Shown: positions 47,566-57,174, counted from the stretch's first letter. The stretch: DNA of 64,000 nt from Pelagimonas sp017744045 (GCF_017744045.1 NZ_JAGHRD010000002.1), one strand, 5' to 3'. Notes: a model not told the origin generated them from the sequence alone. Translations and numbers: made by a program.

Positions 47566-50301
47566 ATGAAGCTGAGACGCAGTCTTTGGCTGGGCACCTT
47601 CTGCCTGCCGTTTTTATCGCCACTCGCCGCGGTGGCTCAGGAAACCCCCTCCAGCATTCTGGTGCTGGATGGATCGGGGTCGATGTGGGGCCAGATTGAT
47701 GGCAAGGCCAAGATCACCATTGCCCAGGAGGTCGTGGGCGATCTGCTCAACACCCTGCCCGCTGAAACCCATCTGGGCCTGACGGTCTATGGGCATCGCG
47801 AAAAGGGCAATTGCCGCGATATTCAAACCGTGGTTGCGCCGGGTGCAGATACGCGCAGCGCGATTGCGGATGCCGTCAACCGCATCAAACCAAAGGGAAA
47901 AACACCGCTCAGCGATGCGGTTCGCGCTGCGGCCGAGGAGCTGCGCTATACCGAGGATAAGGCGACGGTCATTCTGGTTTCCGATGGGCGCGAGACCTGT
48001 GTGGCCGACCCTTGCGAGGTCGCGCGCACCCTTGAGGAAACCGGTGTTGATCTGACTGTGCATGTGGTTGGGTTTGACGTTTCCGACGACCCGACCGCGC
48101 TGGGTCAGCTGCAATGTCTCGCCGACGAAACCGGCGGGCAGTTTGTGACCGCTGACAATGCCGATCAGCTTTCGGCGGCTTTGACCACCATTGCCGAAAC
48201 CCCCGCAGCCCCTCCCGCGCCAAGCCCGGTCGAGACCAGCTTTGCCGCGCTGGATGGCGAGGGCGGCAGCCAGATGCAATCCGGTGTCACCTGGCGTATC
48301 ACCGGGCCTGATGGCTATCGCAGCGACGGCACCGGGGTCTTTACCCTCCCCCTCCTGCCCGGCGATTACACCGCCACCGCCATTCGCGACGCGGATGAGG
48401 TTGAGGTCAGCGGCACCTTCACAGTGGTCACTGACAGCCAGCGCGTCGTTCTGACCCTGCCGGTGATCACCCCCAAGGCCACCGTTACCGGCCCCGAAAC
48501 CGCCTATCAGGGGCAAACCATTGATGTCAGCTGGGATGGCCCCGGCGAACAGGGTGATTTCATCTCGGTCCACACGGTTAATGGCGATGTCTGGGCGATC
48601 AACAGCGCAGATATTGCCAAGGGCAACCCGGTCAAGCTGCGTATGCCCGCCCAGCCCGGCACTTATGAGCTGCGCTATCAGGTGAAACGCAACCGTGAGG
48701 TGATTGCGCGCACACCGATCACCATCCTGGCCTCGGACATCTCCTTTGACGCGCCGGGTCAGGCCGAAATCGGCTCTTCGATCAAGATCGACTGGATTGG
48801 CCCCGCCAATCAGGGCGACTTTATCTCCGTCCACAAGGTGGGCGGCGATGTCTGGGCGATCAACTCGGTCGACACGGCCGAGGGCAGCCCGGTCACACTG
48901 CGGATGCCCGGTGAGCCAGGCCCTTACGAACTACGCTATCAATTGGCCGAAGATCGTGCGGTGATCTACACGCAACCGATTGAAGTAACTGATGCGCTGA
49001 TCACTCTGACCCACCCCGCCGAGGCGCAAATCGGCACGGTGATCGAGGTTGACTGGAAAGGCCCCGCCAATCCGGGTGACTTCATCTCGGTCCACAAACC
49101 CGGCGGCGATGTCTGGGCGATCAACAGCGCCGATACCGCGCAGGGCAGCCCGGTCAAACTGCGCATGCCGTCCGAACCCGGCCCCTATGAGATCCGCTAT
49201 CAATTGGCTGAGGATCGCAAGGTTGTCTTCACACAACCCATTGATATCACAGCGGCAACGGTCTCTCTGGATTTCCCTGAACAGGCAGAAATCGGTCAGG
49301 TGATCGACATCACCTGGTCCGGTCCTGCCAATCAGGGCGACTTCATCTCGGTCAAAGAGGTGGGTGGCGATGTCTGGGGGATCAATTCGCGCGATACCGC
49401 AGAAGGGTCACCGCTGAAACTGCGCATGCCGCATAAACCCGGCGATTACGAGATCCGCTATCAACTGGCCGAAGAGCGTGAGATCATCCTGCGCAAGCCG
49501 ATCAAGATCGTGCAGGCTGAGGTCGCCATCACCGTGCCCGCACAGGCCGAAATTGGTGAGACGATTGACGTGACCTGGTCTGGTCCGGGCAATCAGGGTG
49601 ACTTTATCTCGGTCAAAGAGGCAGGCGGCGATGTCTGGGGGATCAATTCGCGCGATGTCGCTGAAGGGTCGCCACTGAAATTGCGCATGCCGCATAAGCC
49701 CGGCGATTATGAAATCCGCTACCAACTGGCCGAAGAACGCGGGATCATCCACCGCGTGCCGATCACGATTGTCGACGCGCAGGTCTCGATCACCGTGCCC
49801 GCACAGGCCGAGATTGGCCAAACCATCGATGTGACCTGGGACGGCCCGGGCAATCAGGGCGATTTCCTATCCGTCAAAGAGGCTGGCGGCGATGTCTGGG
49901 GGATCAATTCGCGCGATGTTGGCGAAGGCTCTCCGCTGAAACTGCGTATGCCGCATAAGCCGGGTGACTATGAAATCCGCTATCAATTGGCCGAAGAGCG
50001 CGGGATCATCCACCGTGTGCCGATCACGATCATTGGCACCCATGTGGACCTGCAAGCGCCCGGCGATGCCAAAGCCGGCCAAAACGCGCTGATCGCCTGG
50101 GAAGGACCGGGCAATCAAGGTGACTTTATCTCGATCAAGGAGGTGGGTGGCGATGAATGGGGGATTCATAGCAGCGCCGTGAATGATGGCGGCCCGATCT
50201 CGCTGCGCATGCCTGACCAGCCCGGCCAATACGAGCTGCGCTATCAATTGGGCGAGGAGCGCGCAGTAATCCACCGGGTTCCGATCACGGTGAACCCGTA
50301 A
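47566..50301 (+). CDS. Secreted VWA-domain protein with seven tandem repeats
   Basis: A 911-residue exported protein. A signal peptide ends at AAVAQ (about residue 24). The von Willebrand A domain (about 28-210) has a full MIDAS: DGSGSMWG, Thr in GKTPLSDAV and Asp in VSDGRETC. A beta domain follows (about 215-300). Residues 303-911 are seven repeats of about 85-88 residues, each with a core like GDFISVKEAGGDVWGINS and LRMPHKPGDYEIRYQLAEER. Repeats 4-6 are the most alike. Each repeat looks like an immunoglobulin-like beta sandwich, giving a long metal-dependent adhesion or scaffold rod. GGGAGC precedes the ATG at 47566; the TTG codon just before it is in frame. It is a single gene with its own terminator. 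Confidence 0.88.
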   Translation: MKLRRSLWLGTFCLPFLSPLAAVAQETPSSILVLDGSGSMWGQIDGKAKITIAQEVVGDLLNTLPAETHLGLTVYGHREKGNCRDIQTVVAPGADTRSAIADAVNRIKPKGKTPLSDAVRAAAEELRYTEDKATVILVSDGRETCVADPCEVARTLEETGVDLTVHVVGFDVSDDPTALGQLQCLADETGGQFVTADNADQLSAALTTIAETPAAPPAPSPVETSFAALDGEGGSQMQSGVTWRITGPDGYRSDGTGVFTLPLLPGDYTATAIRDADEVEVSGTFTVVTDSQRVVLTLPVITPKATVTGPETAYQGQTIDVSWDGPGEQGDFISVHTVNGDVWAINSADIAKGNPVKLRMPAQPGTYELRYQVKRNREVIARTPITILASDISFDAPGQAEIGSSIKIDWIGPANQGDFISVHKVGGDVWAINSVDTAEGSPVTLRMPGEPGPYELRYQLAEDRAVIYTQPIEVTDALITLTHPAEAQIGTVIEVDWKGPANPGDFISVHKPGGDVWAINSADTAQGSPVKLRMPSEPGPYEIRYQLAEDRKVVFTQPIDITAATVSLDFPEQAEIGQVIDITWSGPANQGDFISVKEVGGDVWGINSRDTAEGSPLKLRMPHKPGDYEIRYQLAEEREIILRKPIKIVQAEVAITVPAQAEIGETIDVTWSGPGNQGDFISVKEAGGDVWGINSRDVAEGSPLKLRMPHKPGDYEIRYQLAEERGIIHRVPITIVDAQVSITVPAQAEIGQTIDVTWDGPGNQGDFLSVKEAGGDVWGINSRDVGEGSPLKLRMPHKPGDYEIRYQLAEERGIIHRVPITIIGTHVDLQAPGDAKAGQNALIAWEGPGNQGDFISIKEVGGDEWGIHSSAVNDGGPISLRMPDQPGQYELRYQLGEERAVIHRVPITVNP

Positions 50302-50307
50302 AACGCA

Positions 50308-50335
50308 AAAAGGCGGGCCGATTGGCCCGCCTTTT
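50308..50335. terminator. Bidirectional terminator between the VWA gene and the agl operon
   Basis: A perfect 12-bp stem AAAAGGCGGGCC / GGCCCGCCTTTT with loop GATT. It can serve the plus-strand VWA gene and the end of the minus-strand agl operon. Confidence 0.92.
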
Positions 50336-50355
50336 CTTTGCTGCCAAGAAAAACC

Positions 50356-51444
50356 TTAGCGATAGAGCAGCGATGTACCATTGGCGAACAAATGCACCTT
50401 TTCCGCCGGGGCGGTCAGTTTGACCGTTTGCCCACGCATGCCTTTGTGAATGCCCGGCAGTTTGGCAATGCTCGGCTCCTGCCCCTCGTCGGCTTTGAAA
50501 TAGAGCAAGGTCACCTCCCCCAGCGCCTCGGTGATATTGACCTCACCGGCAAACAGCTCATCGCTCTCGCAGGTTTCAAAATCCTCGGGGCGGACACCCA
50601 CATTGACCTTGAGGCCCAGATCGCTCGCTTGCGTCGGATAATGCGAGACCGCCTCGCCACCACCCGCCAGTTTCACGCGGGTTTGCTCTCCGGTTTCGAT
50701 CACCTCGCCGGGCAAGAGGTTCATCGCCGGAGAGCCAATGAATTGCGCCACAAATTCAGAGTTCGGGCGTTCATAGAGCTCCAGAGGCGAACCCACCTGC
50801 GCAACCCCCTTATTGGCCAGAACCACGATCCGGCTTGCCAGCGTCATCGCCTCAACCTGATCATGTGTGACATAGATCATGGTGCGGTCGGGCATCTGCT
50901 CTTTAAGCTGGGCGATCTCGATCCGGGTCGCGACACGCAGCGCCGCGTCTAGGTTCGAGAGCGGTTCGTCAAAGAGATAGACCTTGGGGTCGCGAACGAT
51001 CGACCGTCCAATCGCCACCCGCTGGCGCTGCCCACCGGACAGCGCCTTGGGCAAGCGATCAAGGTATTGATCTAGCTGCAACATCTTGGCGGCGCGATTG
51101 ACCGCCTCATCGATCTCGCCCTGCGCCTTGCCTGCCAGTTTCAGGGCAAAGCTCATGTTTTCGCGCACGGTCATATGCGGGTAGAGCGCGTAAGACTGGA
51201 ACACCATGGCAATGCCACGCTGCGCCGGAGGCACGTCATTGACCAGCATCCCGTCGATTTCCAGCTCACCCGAGGTGATCTTTTCCAGCCCGGCAATCAT
51301 GCGCAGCAAAGTGGATTTGCCGCAGCCCGACGGGCCGACAAACACAATCAGCTCGCCTTGCTTGATGTCCAGATTGATATCCTTGAGGACTTCGACAGCC
51401 CCGCCATATGTTTTACCGACATTGGTCAGTTTGAGATCTGTCAT
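50356..51444 (-). CDS. aglK: Sugar ABC transporter ATPase (AglK/UgpC/MalK type)
   Basis: A 362-residue ATPase for the alpha-glucoside importer. The ABC core (about residues 1-235) has the P-loop GPSGCGKSTLLRMIAG, Q-loop MVFQSYALYPHM, signature LSGGQRQRVAIGR and Walker B VYLFDEPLSNLD. A C-terminal regulatory OB domain (TOBE) follows, as in MalK. GGGGGGAG precedes the ATG. It is the last gene of the operon, 9 bp after the alpha-glucosidase, the same order (E-F-G-A-K) as the Sinorhizobium meliloti agl locus. Confidence 0.9.
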   Translation of the reverse strand: MTDLKLTNVGKTYGGAVEVLKDINLDIKQGELIVFVGPSGCGKSTLLRMIAGLEKITSGELEIDGMLVNDVPPAQRGIAMVFQSYALYPHMTVRENMSFALKLAGKAQGEIDEAVNRAAKMLQLDQYLDRLPKALSGGQRQRVAIGRSIVRDPKVYLFDEPLSNLDAALRVATRIEIAQLKEQMPDRTMIYVTHDQVEAMTLASRIVVLANKGVAQVGSPLELYERPNSEFVAQFIGSPAMNLLPGEVIETGEQTRVKLAGGGEAVSHYPTQASDLGLKVNVGVRPEDFETCESDELFAGEVNITEALGEVTLLYFKADEGQEPSIAKLPGIHKGMRGQTVKLTAPAEKVHLFANGTSLLYR

Positions 51445-51453
51445 GTCTCCCCC

Positions 51454-53109
51454 CTATTCGTTAATGCGTCGCGCCAGCGCCACCTGCCATGGACCCAGCG
51501 CAACCGGACCGGCCTTGGGCAGGTCTGTGCTCAAAACGCCGCCAATCTGCTCCCAATTGCCCTTGGGCAGCGAGACCTCACCGGCCTGGCCGGACAGGTT
51601 AAAGGCGCAGAAGATGTCTTCGCCCGCCTCACTGCGTGTAAAGGACACCACCGGACCAGACTGCGCCAGCCCGCCAAGCTCCCCCTTGGACAAGGCGCGA
51701 TGGGCATGGCGCAGTGCCAGAACCCGGCGATAGTGATGCAAGAGCGCCTCTGGGTCTTCCTCCTGTTCGGCCACAGAGCGCACCAGATGTTCCGGCGCGA
51801 CCGGCAGCCAGGGCTTGCCCTCGGAAAAGCCGCCATTGGAATTGGATTTTTCCCAGACCATCGGTGTGCGACAGCCATCGCGCCCCTTGAATTCAGGCCA
51901 GAATTCAATGCCATAAGGGTCTTGCAGATCTTCAAAGGCAACCTCAGCCTCGCCCAGACCCAGCTCTTCGCCCTGATAGACACAGACCGAACCGCGCAGG
52001 CACATCAGCAAGGTGGCAAAGGCCTTTTGCCCGGCCAGATCCAGGTTCCAGCGACTGGCATGGCGAATGACATCATGGTTTGAAAACGCCCAGCAGGCCC
52101 AGCCATCCGGCGCGGCCGTATCGACCTTGGTCAAAACCTCAACCACCCGCGCCGCGTCCGGTTGATCACCGGACAGGAATTCAAAGGAATAGCACATATG
52201 CACGCGGTCATCACCCGCCGTGTACTCCCCCATAATCTCTAGCCCGCGCTGCGCATCGCCCACCTCGCCCACGGCTGTCGCCGCCGGGTATTCGTCCAAA
52301 AGGGCCCGGAACCGTTCCAAAAAGGCCAGGTTTTCCGGCTGGTTCTTGGAATAGAGGTGATCTTGGTGGTTATAGGGGTTCACGCTGGGCGCGATCGAGG
52401 AATCCCGCTCTTCTGGTGGCAAGGCCGGGTTCGATCGCAGCTCTTTGTCATGGACATAGAAGTTGATCGTATCGAGACGGAACCCATCCACCCCCCGATC
52501 CAGCCAAAACCGCACGGTCTCAAGCAGCGCATCCTGCACCTCGGCGCAGTGGAAGTTCAGATCCGGTTGCGAAGTCAGGAAGTTGTGCAGGTAATATTGT
52601 TCGCGCCGCGCATCCCATTGCCAGGCCGAGCCGCCAAAGATCGACAGCCAGTTATTGGGCGGTGTGCCATCGGGGTTCGGATCGGACCAGACATACCAAT
52701 CCGCCTTGGGATTGTCGCGGCTGGCCCGGCTTTCCTTGAACCAGGCGTGCTGATCCGAACTGTGCGACAGCACCTGATCGATCATCACCTTCAGACCCAA
52801 TTCATGAGCGCGGGCAATCAGCGCGTCAAAATCCGCCAGCGTGCCGAACATCGGATCAACGTCGCAGTAATCCGACACGTCATAGCCGAAATCCTTCATC
52901 GGGGATTTGAAAAAGGGCGAGATCCAGATCGCATCAACGCCAAGCGACGCGATATGCGGCAAGCGGCGAGTGATGCCCTTGAGGTCGCCAATCCCGTCCC
53001 CGGTGCTGTCCTGATAGGAGCGCGGATAGATCTGATAGATCACCGCTCCGCGCCACCAATCCTTGTCCACAACCTGAGCCGCAGCTGAGATATTTGTTTG
53101 CGTGTTCAT
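51454..53109 (-). CDS. aglA: Alpha-glucosidase, GH13
   Basis: A 551-residue cytoplasmic glycoside hydrolase family 13 enzyme that splits imported alpha-glucosides. The conserved regions are YQIYPRSYQDSTGDGIGDL, the nucleophile Asp in DGFRLDTINFY, acid/base Glu in AVGEVGDAQ and the third Asp in FSNHDVIRH. The sequence is of the alpha-1,4 or sucrose-type glucosidase group; the exact linkage is not clear. I chose the ATG at 53109, which has AGGA six bases upstream; a second ATG two codons earlier lies on top of that site. Its place between permease and ATPase genes matches aglA. Confidence 0.92.
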   Translation of the reverse strand: MNTQTNISAAAQVVDKDWWRGAVIYQIYPRSYQDSTGDGIGDLKGITRRLPHIASLGVDAIWISPFFKSPMKDFGYDVSDYCDVDPMFGTLADFDALIARAHELGLKVMIDQVLSHSSDQHAWFKESRASRDNPKADWYVWSDPNPDGTPPNNWLSIFGGSAWQWDARREQYYLHNFLTSQPDLNFHCAEVQDALLETVRFWLDRGVDGFRLDTINFYVHDKELRSNPALPPEERDSSIAPSVNPYNHQDHLYSKNQPENLAFLERFRALLDEYPAATAVGEVGDAQRGLEIMGEYTAGDDRVHMCYSFEFLSGDQPDAARVVEVLTKVDTAAPDGWACWAFSNHDVIRHASRWNLDLAGQKAFATLLMCLRGSVCVYQGEELGLGEAEVAFEDLQDPYGIEFWPEFKGRDGCRTPMVWEKSNSNGGFSEGKPWLPVAPEHLVRSVAEQEEDPEALLHHYRRVLALRHAHRALSKGELGGLAQSGPVVSFTRSEAGEDIFCAFNLSGQAGEVSLPKGNWEQIGGVLSTDLPKAGPVALGPWQVALARRINE

Positions 53110-53139
53110 ACTCATTCCTATGTCGCCCCTCTGGCGGGG

Positions 53140-54285
53140 TTATTTGACGGAGCCGGCCAAGAGACCGCGCACCAGGTATTTTTGCATGGCGAAAAAGACC
53201 GCCAAAGGCACTGCAATCGACACAAACGCCGCTGTCGCTAGGATTTCCCAATTGCCACCGCGCGTGCCCAGCAGTTCAACGATCTGCGCGGTCATAACGG
53301 TGGTTTGCCCGGTGCTGTCAATCAGGAAGACTTTGGCAACCAGCAGGTCGTTCCAGGTCCACAGGAACTGGAAAATCGCGAAACTGGCCAGGGCCGGAAA
53401 GCTGAGCGGCAGGATGATCTTGGTAAAGATCTGGAACTCGGTCGCGCCATCGACACGGGCATTTTCGATGATGTCACGCGGCAGGCCGACCATATAGTTC
53501 CTGAGCAGGTAAATCGCCAAGGGCAGGCCAAATCCCGTATGCGCCAGCCAGGTGCCCAGATATCCTTTGCCAATGCCGATGCCCAAATGCAGTTTCAGCA
53601 GTGGGATCAGCGCCAATTGCAGCGGCACCACAAGCAAGCCAACAATGATCGCTATCAACAGCGCACGGCCCGGAAAATCCATCCAGGCCAGGGCATAGGC
53701 CGCAAAGGCCGCCACCACGATTGGGATGATCGTTGCCGGGATGGTTACGGTCAGCGTGTTGAAAAACGCCTTGGCCATGCCATCGACATTCTTGGGGTCA
53801 AGCAACATGTTTTCATAGTTTTCCGTGGTGAATTCCGCAGGCTTGGTGGCGGTGACAAAGATGCGGGTGCCGCGTTTGCCGCCAAACGCCTCTTCGTTTT
53901 CCATGCGGTAATCGCCATTGGCCTGCACAGTGACGCGCCCGCCTTTGCGCAGCTCGGCGGTTTCCCCCGGCGTGTAATCAGAGATCGCACGCGAAGAGAT
54001 ACCCCAGGCGGTAATCTCCGCCTCGTCACCGTCAAAGAGATTGCCCTCGATCACATAGAGCGCGCCGTCCTGGGTCTGGGTGTCCGGGGCGGCCGAGCGG
54101 ATTGTCAGGTTTTGCTCGGACGGAAACAGGGATTTCCACCAGCCCGATGTGGCAATCTGGTCGGCCGTGCGAAAGGAGGACACGAACAGACCCACAGTCG
54201 GGAAAAGCCACAGGGCGACAAGAAACGCCACCGAGATATGAACCGCCCAAGTGAGGGAGGATTTGCTGCCAGCGATGTTATCCAT
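53140..54285 (-). CDS. aglG: Alpha-glucoside ABC transporter permease AglG
   Basis: A 381-residue permease of the MalG family. The first helix (VHISVAFLVALWLFPTVGLF) is followed by a periplasmic insertion of roughly 130 residues, with TQDGALYVIEGNL and GKRGTRIFVTATKPAEFTT, before the membrane core. The EAA loop reads MVGLPRDIIENARVDGATEF. The large N-terminal loop is much longer than in ordinary MalG-type permeases and may contact the binding protein. It is separated from aglF by an unusual 231-bp gap with an inverted repeat. Confidence 0.9.
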   Translation of the reverse strand: MDNIAGSKSSLTWAVHISVAFLVALWLFPTVGLFVSSFRTADQIATSGWWKSLFPSEQNLTIRSAAPDTQTQDGALYVIEGNLFDGDEAEITAWGISSRAISDYTPGETAELRKGGRVTVQANGDYRMENEEAFGGKRGTRIFVTATKPAEFTTENYENMLLDPKNVDGMAKAFFNTLTVTIPATIIPIVVAAFAAYALAWMDFPGRALLIAIIVGLLVVPLQLALIPLLKLHLGIGIGKGYLGTWLAHTGFGLPLAIYLLRNYMVGLPRDIIENARVDGATEFQIFTKIILPLSFPALASFAIFQFLWTWNDLLVAKVFLIDSTGQTTVMTAQIVELLGTRGGNWEILATAAFVSIAVPLAVFFAMQKYLVRGLLAGSVK

Positions 54286-54324
54286 GGTGTGTCCTCATTG
54301 GTTGCGGGGGATTGGGTATCGCTT

Positions 54325-54488
54325 GGTGCGGAATCAAGGCCGCAAGGCCGCCGCACCATCGCCGTCCCGCCCCCCGGGATAGCGATTTTGCCAGCGTCTG
54401 GGTAAACTCATTTGTTGGAAGGAACTTTGCCAATATAAAGTGGCAGAAACCCTCGTTGCTTCGCCAACCCGCGGGACGGCGATGGTGC
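54325..54488 (-). repeat. 18-bp inverted repeat with competing hairpin inside the agl operon
   Basis: GCACCATCGCCGTCCCGC (54353-54370) is a perfect inverted copy of 54471-54488, 100 bp apart. Next to its left arm, GGTGCGG (54325-54331) can pair with CCGCACC (54351-54357), which overlaps that arm. The two pairings are mutually exclusive. The segment lies between aglF and aglG and encodes nothing. Confidence 0.7.
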
Positions 54489-54516
54489 TGCTCTGATCTT
54501 TGGGTTACCGTTCGCA

Positions 54517-55518
54517 TCACCGCATCTCCTTGCGGGCATTGCGTACGTTCCAGACCAGGATCGGTGTCACCAGCAGCATGATCATCATCGCGCTGGCCGA
54601 GCCAACGCCCCAATCATTGGCAACGAACAGCTGGGTATACATGTAATTGGCCAGAACCTGCGTGCTCCACTGGCCATTGGTCATGGCAAAGACGATATCA
54701 AAGACCTTGAGCACAACCAGCGTGATCGTCGTCCAGACCACCATGATGGTCGACTTGATCTGCGGTACCTTGATCTTAAAGAAAATCTGGATCGGGTTGG
54801 CCCCGTCCACAATCGCCGCCTCGATGGTTTCCTCGGGAATACCGCGCAACGCCGCGCTCAGGATCACCATGGCAAAGCCGGTCTGAATCCAGATCAGCAC
54901 CACCATGAGGAAAAAGTTATTCCAGATCGGCAGGGTCAGCCATTGTTGCGGCGCGCCGCCGCTAAAGGCGACATAGATCGCGTTCAACACACCAATCTGC
55001 TCGGTGCCTTCGGGGCGGGCGTCATAGATCAGTTTCCAGATCACTGCCGCGCCGACGAATGAAATCGCCATGGGCATAAAGATCAGCGATTTGGCGATAT
55101 TGCCCCATTTGATCCGGTCCGTCAGCTGCGCCACCAACAAGCCGAACATGGTCGACATGGCGGGCACCACAATCAGCCACAGCATGTTGTTGCGCATGGC
55201 CTCCCAGAATTTGGGTTCGCCAAACATCTGCATGTAATTGGCCAGCCCGACAAAGGCCCCGTCCTGATCACGATCCGTCAGCGACAGGCGCAACGTCTCG
55301 ATCACCGGATAGGCCAGATACAGGCCCAAAGCGATCAGCGCCGGGAACAGGAATAGCCAGGGGCGGATCAGATTGGCACGGTTGATATTGCGCCCTGCTT
55401 GCGGCCCCTTGGCGGGAAACAGGACATTGTCCAACACCCAGTTGGAGAAGAAATAGTAGGCGACACAGCCCCCTACCCCGATGGCGATTGTCAAAAGACC
55501 CAGGAATGCTGGATGCAT
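54517..55518 (-). CDS. aglF: Alpha-glucoside ABC transporter permease AglF
   Basis: A 333-residue permease of the MalF/UgpA type with about eight hydrophobic segments. The start HPAFLGLLTIAIGVGGCVAY and the second helix pair (PWLFLFPALIALGLYLAYP) fit the family. The EAA loop reads LRGIPEETIEAAIVDGANPI. GGGAGG precedes the ATG. It pairs with AglG, but lies 157 bp after the binding protein gene, with a terminator-like hairpin between. Confidence 0.92.
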   Translation of the reverse strand: MHPAFLGLLTIAIGVGGCVAYYFFSNWVLDNVLFPAKGPQAGRNINRANLIRPWLFLFPALIALGLYLAYPVIETLRLSLTDRDQDGAFVGLANYMQMFGEPKFWEAMRNNMLWLIVVPAMSTMFGLLVAQLTDRIKWGNIAKSLIFMPMAISFVGAAVIWKLIYDARPEGTEQIGVLNAIYVAFSGGAPQQWLTLPIWNNFFLMVVLIWIQTGFAMVILSAALRGIPEETIEAAIVDGANPIQIFFKIKVPQIKSTIMVVWTTITLVVLKVFDIVFAMTNGQWSTQVLANYMYTQLFVANDWGVGSASAMMIMLLVTPILVWNVRNARKEMR

Positions 55519-55630
55519 GATGTCCTCCCTTTTCTAACAGGATTCCCGCAAACCGGTGCGAGAAGAGGCCCCGGGCGTCATGGTCGGCACGCGGGACGGA
55601 CATGTTCAGATGATGTGGTGATGATGTACC

Positions 55631-55661
55631 AAAAGACCTCGGCAGGGAACCCGCCGAGGTC
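55631..55661 (-). terminator. Terminator/attenuator after the agl binding protein gene
   Basis: A perfect 9-bp stem GACCTCGGC / GCCGAGGTC (55635-55643 and 55653-55661), followed on the minus strand by TTTT. It directly follows aglE inside the operon and should lower expression of the downstream genes relative to the binding protein, as in the peptide importer at 3764. Confidence 0.8.
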
Positions 55662-55675
55662 GAGATCGTGAGTGG

Positions 55676-56944
55676 TTATTTCAATGCGTCCCAGCTCGAC
55701 TGGATTTCACCAGCCACATCCGAGGCGTCCTTGCCACCGGCATAGTCAACCATGCCAGTCCAGAAAGACCCGGCACCAACGCCACCCGGCATCAGGTCAG
55801 AGCCGTCAAAGCGGAAGGTGGTCGCGCCCAGCAGGATGTCATTCATCTTTTTCAGGGTCGGATCACCAAACGCGTCAGAGTTCACACCCTTGTGCGGGGT
55901 CAGGAAACCTTTGAGCGCCATCCATGTTTCATGCGCTTCTGCGGTTTGCAGGAACTCGATGAACTGATGTGCTTCAGGGCTGTCGCTGGTGATCGCCCAA
56001 AGCGTACCTGCGCCCAGAACCGGATTGCCCAGCTCTTTTTCAGAATAGGACGGGAAGTAGAAGAAATCCGCGTCTTCACCCACAACTGTGCCTTCGGGGA
56101 AGAAAGCCGGGATAAAGGAAGCCTGACGGTGCATGTAGCACTGAGGAGGAGAAGCGAACATGCCTTTCGGGCTGTCGCGGAAATCGGTGCTGGCCACGGC
56201 GCCTGCGCCACCGGCCACATATTCATCTTTGCGGGCAAATGCGCCGAACTCGTCAATCGCCGCCACGATGCGTTCATCGGTGAAGGGGATCTCGTTCTTG
56301 ACCCAGCCGTCATAGACATCTGGTGTCTGGGTGCGCAGCAGCAGGTCTTCGACCCAGTCGGTCGCCGGCCAGCCGGTCGCCCCGCCCGACCCCAGACCGA
56401 TGCACCACGGCGTGCCACCATCCGCAACGATCTGATCGGTCAGCGCCTTGAGCTCTTCCATGGAGGTCGGAACCTCATAGCCCGCATCCTCAAAGTTCTC
56501 CGGGATGTACCAGACCAGCGATTTCACATCGACCTTGTAGAAGAAGCCATAGAGGCTGTCCGCACCGTCTTTGCCCGCATAGGTACCCAGATCGACCCAG
56601 GACTGACCCGCGGCATAGTTTTCTTTGATCCAGTCACCTGTGCCATCAGCCAGCGGTGTCAGGAAGCCCTTGGAGGCCATGTCAGCCGCCAGACCAGGCT
56701 GTGGGAAGACGGCGATATTGGGGGCAGAGCCTGCCTCGGCGTCGATGACGATCTGCTGTTCAAAGCTGTCCGAGCCAACATAGCTGACATCAATGCCAGA
56801 CTGGGCGCGGAATACATCCAGCACCTTCTGCACATTCTCCTCATCCGCGCCCAACCATGGGCCGGAGATAGTCAGCTGCTCGGCAGATGCAGAACCAGCA
56901 ACAAGCGCAGCCATGGCCGCGCCCAGATAAAACGATTTCCTCAT
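55676..56944 (-). CDS. aglE: Alpha-glucoside-binding periplasmic protein AglE
   Basis: A 422-residue extracellular solute-binding protein, family 1. The signal peptide MRKSFYLGAAMAALVAGSAS is cut near SASAEQ. The mature part starts LTISGPWLGADEENVQKVLD and has the lobes of maltose-type binding proteins. I chose the ATG at 56944 with GGGAGG upstream; the open frame reaches 48 codons further through the promoter. It is the first gene of the agl operon. An operator-like palindrome and a promoter lie 95-145 bp upstream. Confidence 0.92.
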   Translation of the reverse strand: MRKSFYLGAAMAALVAGSASAEQLTISGPWLGADEENVQKVLDVFRAQSGIDVSYVGSDSFEQQIVIDAEAGSAPNIAVFPQPGLAADMASKGFLTPLADGTGDWIKENYAAGQSWVDLGTYAGKDGADSLYGFFYKVDVKSLVWYIPENFEDAGYEVPTSMEELKALTDQIVADGGTPWCIGLGSGGATGWPATDWVEDLLLRTQTPDVYDGWVKNEIPFTDERIVAAIDEFGAFARKDEYVAGGAGAVASTDFRDSPKGMFASPPQCYMHRQASFIPAFFPEGTVVGEDADFFYFPSYSEKELGNPVLGAGTLWAITSDSPEAHQFIEFLQTAEAHETWMALKGFLTPHKGVNSDAFGDPTLKKMNDILLGATTFRFDGSDLMPGGVGAGSFWTGMVDYAGGKDASDVAGEIQSSWDALK

Positions 56945-57038
56945 GGACAATCCTCCCGATTGATCATGCCCTGCTTGGGCATGTGTCCGTTTTCGTGGCT
57001 TTTGAAGATTGGCCAAAGGTGAATTTGGCAAGTATCTC

Positions 57039-57088
57039 CAAAGCGCTTTGAATGACTTTAAATGATCTGAGTCGGCCTCTCCTGTCAA
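57039..57088 (-). promoter_or_regulatory. agl promoter and LacI-type operator 1
   Basis: Read on the minus strand: -35 TTGACA (57088-57083), a 17-bp spacer, -10-like TCATTT (57065-57060), then the perfect palindrome CAAAGCGCTTTG (57039-57050) about at the transcription start. This is a classic repression position for the divergent LacI-type regulator. Confidence 0.7.
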
Positions 57089-57174
57089 GCATCAAACCCA
57101 ATATTTGCTGATGTTTACATATGGGTCAGGGTTTATTCCCTAGATTTTGCACCTGCAAAAATTCGCGGAGAGAC

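Noticed and set aside
49260..50290. Regular DNA repeats with a period near 255 bp
   Set aside because: They are the coding repeats of the VWA protein, not a CRISPR array or mobile element.
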